A stretch of DNA of 64,000 nt from Glandiceps talaboti. Lineage: Eukaryota > Hemichordata > Enteropneusta > Spengelidae. A program made the position numbers and the translations under genes. The notes below the pieces were generated by a model. The model saw nothing but the letters and a program-made list of their open reading frames with translations, ran no database searches and was not told where the DNA came from. Positions 14,245 to 28,700 of the stretch are shown here, one piece after another (the stretch's first letter is position 1; each line of letters opens with the position of its first letter). The stretch covers positions 21,206,223 through 21,270,222 of the forward strand of contig NC_135556.1 in the NCBI RefSeq assembly GCF_964340395.1. The letters are read 5' to 3'.

Positions 14245-17200
14245 GTTGTTGGTAGCAATCTATGCTATGAGTAGTGTCGCAGTATATACTCATAACAGCA
14301 CCACTAACCCATGAATTGTACAATCTAACCACTCTATCCAAGCTTTGTCTAGGACCCTTTATCAAGCATGCATTACCAGTACATGAAGTGTAATGGCAGT
14401 GTTGTGACAACTGTACAATTATATATAGATCATGCAACTAATGCTAACATGTGCAAAGCTGCGTATGATAATGCTGGGTAGGAAATCAGAATAAAAGTAA
14501 GAAACTACAGCATAGGAGTCCCTGACTATTTCACTACCAGTGTCATCTCCCTCAACTCAACTTCCAGTTTTGATCATTTTTCCACACAATGAAAATTTTG
14601 AACTTATATTTGATCACCAATAAAAATCATGATTTTCTGTCACACTTAGACTTGGCATACAGAAAATGTAGCATATCATTATCTTCATAATTTACTGAAA
14701 CACTTTTCATGATCAAACTTCATTTTCAAATAAATGACTCTATTAGGAAAAGGGTTGATTGATTTTATACATTGCTTTCAAAAAATTTTGTGAGGAAAGT
14801 TGACAATGGAAATGAAAGCCAGGATTCTACATTAAAAACAAAAGAAAAAGAGTAAAACATTTAGAGCATTTCGGAAATGTAGGATGTATTTATAAGAATA
14901 GCACTGCAACAGTGCATCTCTACCAGCTCCCTTTCATTTTGAACTCAGTGCAAATCAGGCTGCTATGACAACTTGAAACAATATGCACACTTCTGATAAC
15001 CCAATGCTCACATGACTTGCTTTTCCCTTCTCTTTATTCTTTACGGCCAGTGTCTTTGTTAACGATGGTAAGCAGGTAAAGTCTACCCGAGTTCCCTAGG
15101 CATTTTACTGGGGTTCCCAACCAAAAATATGGGAAAGCTTTACAATTTTAACCAGATTTCCATCCTCTATTACTGAGGTTCCCAGACCTTAGCAAAAAAC
15201 ACTGTAGACAAATGATGCATCAGAAACTGGTGATGGAACGTTTTGTCACATCAGAATCTAGTTTTGTTTTTTTATGATTTCCTGGTTGACTGATTTGTCA
15301 CTTGCCGAGAACTAAGCTAAGGGGCATCAGTACAATGCCGTATACAATTGAGAAATAGGGACCGATGATGAAACCCCCTAAATATCCAAGTTCTGAGAGT
15401 CGTGTTATCAGTAACATGCATATGAATTGTCTAACCTTATAATGATATCAGACATTAACGTGACAAGCATGTACATGTACATACACTAAGTGGAATCCCA
15501 AACATAATCATCTCACACAAGTAATGGAGAATTACAAGTATGATATGAAAAAACCATTCGTTTACCATATCAGCATCACAAACTTTTTAAAAGGCGTTTA
15601 TATTAATGAGATACAATGCATCACTTAGAGAGGAAGAGGCAGTTCAAGCATACATATCATAATGGTTGCCATAGATACCTGTCTCCGGAACTGAAAATTT
15701 AGGAGAAAGTGTGAACAGACTGGATCTTGGCGGAGTGAACGATAGTTTGAAACAAAAAAAACAAAATAAACAGGTGTATAAGTGATTAAAACATGCATAA
15801 ATAAATTAGTAATTTTGTTTATACCTTCACAGAGTGTAACATGGCATTTTAGTATCAAAAGAAAAGACAAAAACAGGAAATATTGTCAGTAACAGTTGAG
15901 AGTGAAATGTTGACAAGTTATTATGATTACGGACTGACAAAAGAAGCTCCATTTTTTTAACTAGCTCTTATAATATTGTTTTATCACTGCAACCAGTACG
16001 GGGACGATCATACATTGTCACACAAGCTTAATATTAAAACGAACTTTGCTCTTTTAATTATGGATGAAGGGTGTCGGGGTGGCATTCACGCAATTACTGA
16101 ACTTCATTTTTGCACTTCTCACTAAATTTCGAAAACGTTCTCGTCTTCGATGATAACAGGTTCTGTATTTACTACTAAGGTGTTTATAAGTTGATTGAAA
16201 TTTACTGCTAATGTGATAAACAGTGCTGGGTTTACCATGTGTTTACCATGTTTAACATTGCATCATCAATCATTGATGTGATTGCTACAATTTTAACCAT
16301 GGTTTACATCATATATAAACGTGTCGATATCGCACTTGTGACTGTTCGTTAGGGGGGGGGGGGGGGGAGAGGTTTTATCCTAAATGAGCAAAGTTTGTTT
16401 ATTGACCTTGAGTGACATTGTGCAACTGTCTCTAACAAGGGTAGAAAGCCCTTTTTTCGCTTTTACAGTATCCTCTTAATTTCCTGCATATATTATTCCA
16501 AACACATTCAGTTTATGCAAAAGTGTTATTCAAACTTTCACCAGACTTCAGATCCTCTTTCCTGATCAATAACTGGTGGCTCCTGGTCTATGTAACCTCT
16601 TGTCATACATTTCCAAAGGAAGGGAGAACATTGATAACATTCACAACATTCGGATGAGATCAATTTCCTTAATTTTTTATTGAGTGGGTGTACTTACTGT
16701 GATGGTACCAGAATCTATGAACATTCATTCATTCTTCTCCAGGTTTTTTTTTTGGGGGGGGATTTATACAATAATTTGAACTGCTCAGCATAAATGTATA
16801 CAAGGATATGTTGATTGAGCAGACCATCCAGTATACACAGTAATAATGTGTACATTTACAAACATGATAAAAACCATAAGTTAAGAACTATAAACTGGGA
16901 GAAAGTGTGACATTCTTAAACTTGACGCTGCTCCCTGTTTGAATTGACAGCAAGGTGGCAACACTCAAACACAATGTGTCACACAGGTTATACATTAATC
17001 AATAGAGCAAATCAGAAATATGGAACTCTTTCCTCAGCCATGTTTTGTTTTTTTAATTGTATAAATGGTAAAATAGTGGAATGTGTATGATAGTTTTAAA
17101 AGAGGTGTGTGTGTTCTATTACAAGAAGTTCTAGTGATACCGATACCATAAAAGATCCCAACAAAGGGACAAGTAGACAGAATGGTGCTACACATGTTAG

Positions 17201-20200
17201 ATTTAGTATTAAAATACAGACCGTGTGAAAACAGAAAATTGAGATTAGTAGAGTGATGGAAATAAAAGAATATAACCTTGTACCAAATATTGCTGGTTTA
17301 TACCTCCAAGGTTTGTTTTACAAGAAAGTTTAAGTGTATTTCATAAGATGAAAAAATAAAAATTGCAATATTTCAATCCGGATGCAAGCACAGATGGCTT
17401 ATTTTTCATTTCTGAAAGATCAGGATTTTTATTGTAATAACACGTGTGCGTGCATTTTGTTTGTGTATGTTTTCATGTTTGCATTATACTATGATGGTTA
17501 ATACATTTGTAGCAATTGTTGGTATCACAAACTCCTGTGTATGGAGTCGCATTTTGTTATTACAGTGTGGACAAAAAGATGTGATTCAAACAAAAAAGCT
17601 CTATCTAAATGTGAGTGCAAAATACTCAGTGAATGAACACACAAATATAATGTGTACATAAAAAATTATCAATCCTTTTAAAATTGTGTGTATGCACTAC
17701 ATGCAGCAAAAGAAAGTCTATAGCTGTACCTACCAGACCTTCAATAAAAATATTAAAGTAAAAATTTGTATAGCACCAAACTCCAAAACACTAATTCAAT
17801 CAAAAGAAGTCACAGATATTTCACATAATTTGACATTCATTTAAAATAGTGCAAACACTCAGGATTGCATTTCTTTAACTTCAAATTTGAATTTCACACA
17901 ATCACTGCATCAAACATAATTTTTTTTTTATCGTTATTTTTAATTTTCTTTACAAGTGAACACTTAAATGCCCCTAGTGCAGTCATCTTAGCATATAAAA
18001 TCGTTGTACATTCTGAAAACAGAAAAGACGACAGAGCTTCCACCATTTGGAAAAATCATTAGACAGTATTAAAACCTGTCTGCAGAAAAAGCTGGATTAT
18101 TCTCATTGTACAAAAAAAAAAAAAATTAAAAAAAAAATTTGCAAGCTGCTTAGACCGAAATCCAAAAGGAGAAAGACCCATAAATGCAAGAAACCAAGAT
18201 GTGCAAAATGTACCTACATGTATTGTTGTGAGAACATTGATAAAATGTAGGCATGTGGGGAGTAATTGCAAAAAAGATATGGCATGTTAGCAAGAAGAGG
18301 ATAGATGAATAGCTGTGCGTAGAACTGCCAAGATGACTGCTATAGGGGATTATGTGACCACTGCAAAGGGCTGACTAGATACATACGGTTTCCGCTTCAG
18401 AGTTCAGGTATTTCGATACTAAACTCACACTTTCAGAGGAACCCTCGTCCTCTGTCTTCTTGCCAAAGATTTCTTCTAGCTGTACAAGAGATGATATTGA
18501 GGAGATGAAAGTGAATAGTTTGATATGAACTCGACAGTCTCTTGGCTGAAATGTATCGTATACAGAAACGCAACCCATAATTTTTAGACAATCAAAATTC
18601 TACCAACTATCTCACATTTTGTAGATAGCTGACAGTTAGTTAGTTATACATTCAATAGAAATTATTCAATTCCAAAAAAAAAGTACTTATTAAAGACATT
18701 GTATCTGCTAATTAATGGCCAATATTATCTGCAGGTAGTGTAGTGGTAAGTTTAAATCTTGAGCAAAAGTTCGGTTTTGAATCTGTCACCATGTTAAGAC
18801 TACTAGTTGTAACTGGAGTATCATTTTTCAATCAGACAACTGCAATATATTCACTGAAAATTGTTAAAATACCAATAATTAGACATCGTCCATTTAAATC
18901 AATAGCCTATATTATCCATAAACAGTACAAAAACAGGTTGAAATCATGAGTGCCATTGAAGTCACTGATTTTTGGGTCTGGATCCAAAAAATATGATTAA
19001 GTTATTGTACGATAAAAGTTGTACCTAACAAAACATTTTTTTCAAGCTTTAATTGGTCATATTCAAGAAATGAAGAGTTGGTCAAAAGTCATAAGAAACA
19101 CAGAAATAAATACAGCACCACCACTGATAAAAGATCCTACTAAATTACAGTAACATCGTAATAAATGACAGTACTCACCACCAAGAATTCCTGTCTATCA
19201 ACCTTTTGGTTACCATCTCTGTCAAACATGTTGAAAGCAATCTTAAAACCAGCCTTAGGTTCTGTACAAATCAAATATTATCATAAATAGTAGTTACTCT
19301 CAAATTAATATGACATATAAAACATTTATAGTATTTATGTAATAAATGTCTCAGAGGTCATTTTTATTGTTATGATTGATTGTACAGGTCTAATTATTCT
19401 TGCGTGGAAGACATTCATTTGATTTCATTCACAGTAAATACACTTGTAGCAAACAAATGGGATAACTTTGATACATGGTTAATACTTGTGACTCTTCCCC
19501 TGATGCCCTGATTGGCCAAGCCCCCCCCCCCCCCCCCCCCTCCCCATTAGTAACTGACAGTTGAAATTAATGCCTAGGCCAGGGTTCAAAAATGTAACTG
19601 TTACAAACATCATTTTGGTTGTCTTGGCTTTCTATAATTAATGATGTATATTTGTTACACCAGGTGACCCTGTTTGGATGTGATGAATGAAGTCTACATT
19701 TGCCCTAATATGATAGAGAATATGCATGCAGTTTATGACTGAACATTGAAAAGCATTGCAATTATTGAAACAAATAAAATATTTAACTTACTGGTCAGGA
19801 TACATAACAGGAACAAGTACTCTGTATATGAAATAATCCCTGTAAGACAATGAACAGAAAATAAGTTTTAGACCAAAGAAAAAGTGAATTCACATGAAAT
19901 ATAAATATTAGTAAACATTTTGGTTTAATTTCATCAATTTCATTCTCAATGACAATGATATGTCTAATCACTGAGTTATTCAATATACTAGTAAATACTG
20001 TACTTCTTGAATTGAACCAATATTAGACCTGCTGTGGGAAATTGCAAATGCTGCCACCAAGAGTCACAACCATTGAGTTACTTTGTTTTTATTAGTTCTG
20101 TACAGCTTGCTAGTTTCTTTCTTATCATGGTTTTCCATTACTTGATATGTCATAGATTTCCATCTTTGTATGTTAAGCTATCACTTATTATGGGGTAATA

Positions 20201-23200
20201 TCTGAACTGTATAAAATGAGTATGTAAGAATAGAAAGACTAGCTAAGAGAAAAAATGAAGAATATACCCTTTAATTACATGTGAGGGATTCCAATTAACA
20301 CCACATTTTGAAAGTTTGACATCCATCAACATACATTCCCTTGTTCCCTTGTTACATTTAACTACTATTGCTACTTACTACCACTGTCAAAGTACTAAAA
20401 CCATTATCATGGTTCACATACAACAGATGGTGCCCACAAATAATTGACTATAGTGCCCTCACAGTTGAATCATAGCACACACACCAAAGTAAAACAGCAA
20501 ACCTGTGCAATTTTGTCAATTTTCATTTCTATCAACTTTGTAGCACTGACAAAATGATCTGCAATAGCAACAGGGATTAGATAAAAGCTGGCCGATGTAT
20601 ACACACACATGTAGTTTGGCAAAAAAAAAATGATGACTGGGATATATTGTAAAGGTCAAATGAAAGAGAACAGACAGGTTATTACTTCCAACACTTGTCA
20701 CAATATTTGTTTTTCCAAATTGGCTAAGGTTGAAAGAAACTGCAGTTACACTCAGCAGCAATGAGTAAACATCAAACTTTTGGTGAATATGGTCTCTCAA
20801 AGACATAGCAATGGATCATTAGGCCCTAAATATTTGCCAATAGGGTTGGTATTTCAAGTCAGTTAGTTGTGCTAATAAGGTGGCCTTGTCCTTTGTCACT
20901 TGTTACTGACATTGACTGTCTGTAGTGTTGACAGACTTAGTCTGCATACCAGAAAGACAATCGGTGTCTTGACCTTGCATTTGTTACCTTAACAACTTGC
21001 AACCTTCAAACTTTCACAAAACTTTCAATAATAAACTCATTAGAAACATCTGTGGGGGTTTCAAGAAAGGAGGAAATCTTGTAAAATTTGCACCTTTTTT
21101 TTCTATAGATTTGACCATAATTTTAAAAGCTTTACCATCTTTAAGAAAACCCTGCACAGTACTGAAAATCATGAAAACGTTGCACACAGTTGCTCATCCA
21201 CTTAAATGCTAACTTTTATATTTGGTAATGACAACTACTACTACTACACCATACTACCAAGTTTTGGGTTGGTTATGAAATGCTTGGAGTGTTTGCAGGA
21301 TGAAGACACTTTCTTGGTTCACTTACTAGTCAGATAAAAATGCAGGAAATTTTGGAATGCTATAGAAGAATAATGAAAACTGACTATCTTACAACTTACA
21401 GGGTTAAAGTGATAACAATTGTACAGAACATACATGGCTCAACATTTTGTACTGGTTCTAAAACTGTCTACACTGTCAATCACTTAAAGTTCATAATGTG
21501 ATAAAAAGTGCAAAAAATTAAACTGAAAAACGGTGTAGTTATAATCAGAAAAATAGACTGAAATATGTTTGTACTGAACTATCACAACTGAAAATTTACT
21601 CAAATGAAGAAGTATAGAAATTTTCAGATCTAGAAATTTGCTGTTGGCAGCAAATTTTATTTTGCTGCCATTTGGCTATTTTCTACAGTCTCTGTAAATA
21701 ACCAAAGTCCCATCACAATTGAATGCTGAGCCATCATGGAGTTTAACTTTTACAGAAATTTGCAAGGAACCAGTAAGCAAACTGCAAGTCTGTTGCAGTG
21801 CATAAATGTGAGGATGGATGCAATCGCTTGACTAATCCTACAAACTGAAAGTGGTATGTTTTAGAGTGGAGACTGAGTATGCAGGAGAATCAGCAACTAT
21901 AACTCTGGCATAAACAGAGTTCATTACAAACGCTCAAATTTTTCATTTGAAATTTGTTCATAGCCTGTTTATGGCACTGTTGTGTTACTCCGGTAGTAAG
22001 ACAACATCATTGTCAACAGTCAGGCTATGACAGGCTATCTCAGATGCTACTTGGCTGCACAAAGCCATCTCTACTGCAAATACAGACGGAGTCTTAAAGT
22101 AAATGTTGGTGAGAGAATAATGTTAGCGATTGGACTAAAGGCAACTAGGGTGAATGTTGCAAGAAGACTACAAAACAAGATTTGTGAGCAAAGAGCATTT
22201 TTACTCGACATGTATCCATTTCTTTATTCATTGTAATTGTTTGTTGCTCTACTTTCTTCATTTATTTTACCTTTAAATTATCTAATTTCATTTCAATTGC
22301 ACTATTGCAATGGCAATATGAGGGATCATTTGCTCTTTATAACACGGTATGTGGCGGTAAGATAATCTCTAGGATGTGTTTTCATGTTTGCAGCTGCTAC
22401 AACAGGAGTCAACACTGGGGAGTGGAGATCTTTACCTTCCAATAATGTAAGCATAGAAAACCAATACTGATTTGCCAATTTGTGCTGTGACTGCTTGACC
22501 AGACATCAACCAAATAATGGACATGGTCGAACACAAACACAAATAAATTTGTTAAAAGGCCGATTGTGTTTGTAGCCAAAAGATCGCCATGTCGGCCAAA
22601 CACCACTGTTGGCTCAGTTACAGGCATCAACTTGGGAAAAGTTTACGGAGGGTTTAACTTGTTCTTGGATAAACATATCTATCAAAGAAGAGCTGGTCTG
22701 TTTGATTCTACAGCAAGTACTTGATAGTAAAGGGAGGTGGTTCTTTTTACAATGAACTTCATGGTACTGATGACATCTGAAACCTAACATCATAAATATT
22801 TTGAATGAGTTCTGTAGAGTGTGAAAGTACACACTGTTTATCGTTATAGGATCCCACTCCAAAGTGAAGTGTTCTTACAACAACCTGCTTCTTAGCCATG
22901 TAGCCAAACAAAACAACTAATCCTCTCCGGGGTTAAACTATACCTCCCGGATTTGGGAAAGGAAGTGGTAACACTCTGTATGATTGTTTGGATATCACTC
23001 GCTCTGTTTTCTTAATGTACCTGTTAAAACATGTCCCCATTCAAGAATATGGTACTTGTTCTTGTATCCCTCTTCAAATTGGAACATTACACTTTAGATC
23101 TTTTTTAATTGAGCTCTCAAACTACTTGATGCGATGACAAAATTAGAATAGACTGCTATTAAGACCCATATTATGGGTTTGATGATGTATATGGGACAGC

Positions 23201-25733
23201 ATGTACTTGAATATCCCCATCCATGGAACAGTGTGTATGCCAACCTAGATTTCCAACACTGCTAACCCAGAGAGGCTAATTCTGGCTTTACCATATCATT
23301 CACCACAAGTATGCCATGCCAGGTAACCAAGTCACTGGGCTACATTACTGCTGACTAGTCTAATTCCTATATGATGTGTTACGATTACTACGGTCATCTC
23401 CCCTCACGTATAGGGAAAGTCGTTATTCTAGCAGAGAAATCTGCGCTACCCCCAATGGGCGAAGTGTAAACAACGCATGTCAGTAGTAACCCATCACAAA
23501 TTGACAGGCAGATGCAATTAGCTAGTTCCTTTAGACAATTGCTCATTAACTGAACTCCATCTCTCCAGTCTGAAACTAAAATCACCTGGAGATGCGATAA
23601 CATCATCACGTTTATGTGAATGCAGTCAGGGCAGCACAGATTGTTGTGCAAGAATAATGACTTTCCCTATACTTGAATGGAGATGATCATAGTAATCATA
23701 ACGAATCATATAGGAACTAGACAACTACTGACAGGAAAAGTTATCTCAACATTGAAATCCCTTAGAATTTGTATCACTCATGTACCTGACTAAGGTGACA
23801 TGAACTTGATGAAGTACAAAATAATGTGATAATGGGCATCCAAATAAAGAGATTCGATATGCCACACAAAAATTACGACCTCGGTTGAAAAATGAGTATG
23901 TTCACAAAAATGTAAAAGTCTGCAAGGCCTTGACACTGAATACAAGTACACCATCACACTTGTCAACACCTAGAATCTAAATGACATTTCAATAGTGAAG
24001 AAGAGTGACCATGATGAGTTTTTATCTTGGCACATTTCACAGGTACCAGCTGGCCTAACATCTCCGATACATTCACTGACTAGTAGGCTTGACCATGTAT
24101 GTTCAGAGTGTGTTAAGTGGGTAATATGTACAGAGATCTCCACATCAGTCATCATTTTTTATTCAGAGTTGATAACAAAAGTATATTAAGAAGCCTATGC
24201 AAATTTCACCAGATTCTGCCTCTCTGGGACCAAGATTCTTCAACCTGGTGATCCAAAATGCTTTGTTGCATATATACCAAGTGTATTCCTGACCAATTCC
24301 TACTATGATCTGACAGTGAAAAGAGGAATTGTGGGCAACCTTTGACACTGACACTTGAAAGTAACAAAACAAACTTGTACATACATACATACATACTGTA
24401 CACATGCACACACCTAACATAGCTTGTACTGCTTGACCAGAACATGAGACCTTCTACAACAGAGGTTATCAAAACAACAATCCTTGTACTCTCTCAAAGC
24501 TAATAAAGAAGGGGTTAACAGCAGCTTGTGCTGAACATCTTCACACCATAGCATTTGTCTTCTATGATCCTCTACACCAACATAATTACAACATCAATGC
24601 CTTCACTTATGCCTCAAACTCCAGTCAAAAAGCTAATCCTCTAACTTGGCACACTATCCATGCAAATAGAGTCCTCTCAGAAATTCTGTTACATAAACAA
24701 AAACAGAGAGTTGATGCACTTTGCAAAAACTAAACGATCTGAATCATAATTTGTGATCCCATCATGTGCCTACAGGATTACCATAGACTGAATTATTGAT
24801 CAAGTAATTCCAATACAATGGATCAGGATCATTCGTATGTAGAGTAGATCTACAATTTATATTGGTCAAGGCTACATGATTAGCATTAAATGTGGATGGA
24901 TAGCTCTTCATTGATATCATTATTTTCATTATTGTAATATTTAGGATGATAATTTAGATAACATACTCAGTACTTCGAATACTCAGTACATTTTCAAAGA
25001 CTTTTTTTTTTTGAGACAAGACATACGGAAAATTTTTGAACAGGATCTGAGGGTAGCTGGCAAGGTTGTGGATCTGTGAGCATAATACATGGTGTTAATG
25101 AGAGCATATCTGTTCTTCAGGTTTAAAAAGTATGTTTGAAATATTACAGCAAAGTGAACAAATTAGACTCACCCAGTCCTATGTACTATTTCTCACTGTA
25201 TAATAATCATGTTTACACTTTTTATTATCATATCAGTGTGAAAAAGATACACAAAACACAACATTAGGGTTGCAAAAGCCAGCCATGAATATAATTAACC
25301 TTCCAGTGAACATGGTGTTTTAAGCCCTGAATGCAAATATGCATCTATGGATAAATGCATTTGGTCAGTCTGACAACACATAGTCCATCATCCATCAACT
25401 GTTCCAAAAGATAAGCATGCAATTATATGAATTATTCCTGTGTTTTTTCCATGTACTGTGACATAACTAACTCACTAATGTGAGTCTAGGGAAATCAATC
25501 TCATCAACCATCTCTGTTCAGTCAGACATTACTGGCTGAATATCTTTTTAGTTTATCATTTCATTGCAGTGTTTTCATTGGCAACTTCTAGGAATATTGA
25601 TAACTATAGATGGAGAAAGAGAAAGAGAAAGAGAAAGAGAGAGAGAAAGAGAAAGAGAAAGAGAAAGAGAGAGAGACAGACAGACACAGACAGAGAGACA
25701 GAGACAGACAGACATACAGAGAAACACAGCGAC

Positions 25734-25766
<33 letters not shown>

Positions 25767-28700
25767 CAGGCAGACAGACAAAGAAATACAGAGACAGAGA
25801 GAGAGGATGGCAATCTCAAATACTTTCTAAAAGTATTATCGATAATCCACAACCTCTGGACCGATATCTACTTTTTAACAATATAAATTAAGCTTGATTT
25901 CAGAGAAACATCACGGTGAAAACATTGGGGAAATTGGATACATTCTAGTTTTGTACCTTCTATCTATTAAAGTTTTTATATCGTTTTCAAAGGAAGGTGG
26001 TAGGAAGGTAAAATCTTCTTTGGTTCATTATGTATATTACCAAAGTTCACCCCAAAAAAGTTTTATATTGAGTATGAAAATCTACCTATTATGGACCAGA
26101 TTTACCCCATCTGTGTTAGTAATAATGGGGAAGTGGAGTACTGGTTAGTATATTGGGGGAGTGGGGTACATTTGTGTACTCATCATACTGTAGGGATCCT
26201 ATAAACATTGGCAAAAACATTGATGCTAGACAAATGGAAAGAATAGAAAGTGAAGTCAGACAAACGATAATTTTACAGACATCTGTGACAGTTGTAGAAT
26301 AAACCAGGCATCTTGTAAGCTATCGCACTGGATGAGTTGACAGTCAATGTGACCAATTCCTGAATGAACCACAAAGAGTTGAGAGCATACCTAGGGTTTT
26401 ACCAACGTGATAGTAGTTCTCAAAATAGTACTTGGTATAGCTGCTCACAGAAGCATTATCATTGCACTTAGGAGATGTGACCCTGCCACATTTTACAAGT
26501 ATTCTCCAATTACATGGAGGAAATCATAGCTGTGATAACTAAACTACTATTCTGGCATTAGGTCTTGCTGACTAATGCCTTTTGAGCACAATCTTTAAAG
26601 CTATGTCTGAACCTTAAAATAAAGTTGTTTTTGCCAAGAATGACTCAGGTTTATGCTTTGCTGGCAAAATATTTATACAAGCAAAGCTATTCAGTTCATC
26701 CCTGGCAAGCCAGATTGAAGTAGGTAGCTACTGCGTGCACACAGCATTAAATCAGAAATGAAAAATACCAAAGAGGTACTAGAATTAGAAATGACTGTGT
26801 GACTCATCAGGTGAATCAAGCTCACCAAAGGTCAATCATCACAGATAGATAAACAAAAGTGAGAAGAAAAAATTTGCATAACGCATGCTCTCTTCTAGCA
26901 AATACAAACAAACTTGTATGCTATGACTCATTTACTATTACGTGCGAAGTGGAGTCTTTCTTTTTCATAATGAGTAAAATAAAGTTTCCATAGGTTTTTA
27001 CTAGAGTTTCCTCCTCCAAAGTTTACACAGTTGAATGTACACATTAATTGGTTACAAGGTCCTATTCCATTCTCCCTTTTCAGATCATAAGTTAGAAAGA
27101 GAATTTTTTTGAGAGGATATGGTGAATCTCTTCCCCGAAACTAAATTGCTTCTTCTGTACATAAGAATTATTTTAAGGTCTACCCTATCCCTTTGCTATC
27201 TATTCTAGTACCTACATGTACCAGATCTCCTACCCTATCATTCTCCTATGTAGTCTAGTACCTTCACGTACCAGATCTCCTATCCTATCCCTAGTACCTT
27301 CATGTACCAGATCTCCTATCCTATCCCTAGTACCTTCATGTACCAGATCTCCTACCCTATCATTCTCCTATGTAGTCTAGTACCTTCACGTACCAGATCT
27401 CCTATCCTATCCCTAGTACCTACATGTACCAGATCTCCTACCCTATCATTCTCCTATGTAGTCTAGTACCTTCATGTACCAGATCTCCTACCCTGCATAG
27501 TACCTACATGTACCAGATCTCCTACCCTATCACTCTCTTATCTATTCTAGTACCTTCATGTACCAGATCTCTTACCCTATCATTCTCCTATCTAGTCTAG
27601 TAACTTCATGTACCAGATCTCCTACCCTGTCCCTAGTACCTACATGTACCAGATCTCCTACCCTATCATTCTCCTATGTAGTCTAGTACCTTCACGTACC
27701 AGATCTCCTATCCTGTCCCTAGTACCTTCATGTACCAGATCTCCTACCCTGTCCCTAGTACCTTCATGTACCAGATCTCCTACCCTGTCCCTAGTACCTA
27801 CATGTACCAGATCTTCTACCCTATCACTCTCTTATCTATTCTAGTACCTTCATGTACCAGATCTCTTACCCTATCATTCTCCTATCTAGTCTAGTAACTT
27901 CATGTACCAGATCTCCTACCCTGTCCCTAGTACCTTCATGTACCAGATCTCCTACCCTGTCCCTAGTACCTTCACATACCAGATCTCCTACCCTGTCCCT
28001 CTCCTATCTAGTCTAGTACCTTCATGTACCAGATCTCCTAACCTGTCCCTTGCCTATCTAGTCTAGTACCTACATGTACCAGATCTCCTACCCTGTCCCT
28101 TTTCTATCTAGTCTAGTACCTTCATGTACCAGATCTCCTACCCTGTCCCTTTCCTATCTAGTCTAGTACCTTCATGTACCAGATCTCCTACCCTGTCCCT
28201 TTCCTATCTAGTCTAGTACCTTCATGTACCAGATCTCCTACCCTGTCCCTCTCCTATCTAGTCTAGTACCTTCATGTACCAGATCTCCTACCCTGTCCCT
28301 CTCCTATCTAGTCTAGTACCTACATGGACCAGATCTCCTACCCTGTCCCTCTCCTATCTAGTCTAGTACCTACATGTACCAGATCTCCTACCCTGTCCCT
28401 CTCCTATCTAGTCTAGTACCTACATGTACCAGATCTCTTACCCTGTCCCTCTCCTATCTAGTCTAGTACCTTCATGTACCAGATCTCCTACCCTGTCCCT
28501 CTCCTATCTAGTCTAGTACCTACATGTACCAGATCTCCTACCCTGTCCCTCTCCTATCTAATCTAGTACCTACATGTACCAGATCTCCTACCCTATCATT
28601 CTCCTATCTAGTCTAGTACCTACATGTACCAGGTCTCCTACCCTGTCCCTCTCCTATCTAGTCTAGTACCTACATGTACCAGGTCTCCTACCCTGTCCCT

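Larger units (their letters stand above)
12910..18386 (-). other. MICU intron E-F (5.5 kb)
   Basis: Mostly plain AT-rich DNA with a (TA)n tract at 14206-14240 and a G homopolymer near 16351-16367. I see no convincing additional exon apart from the speculative 12-nt microexon listed separately. Confidence 0.5.
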
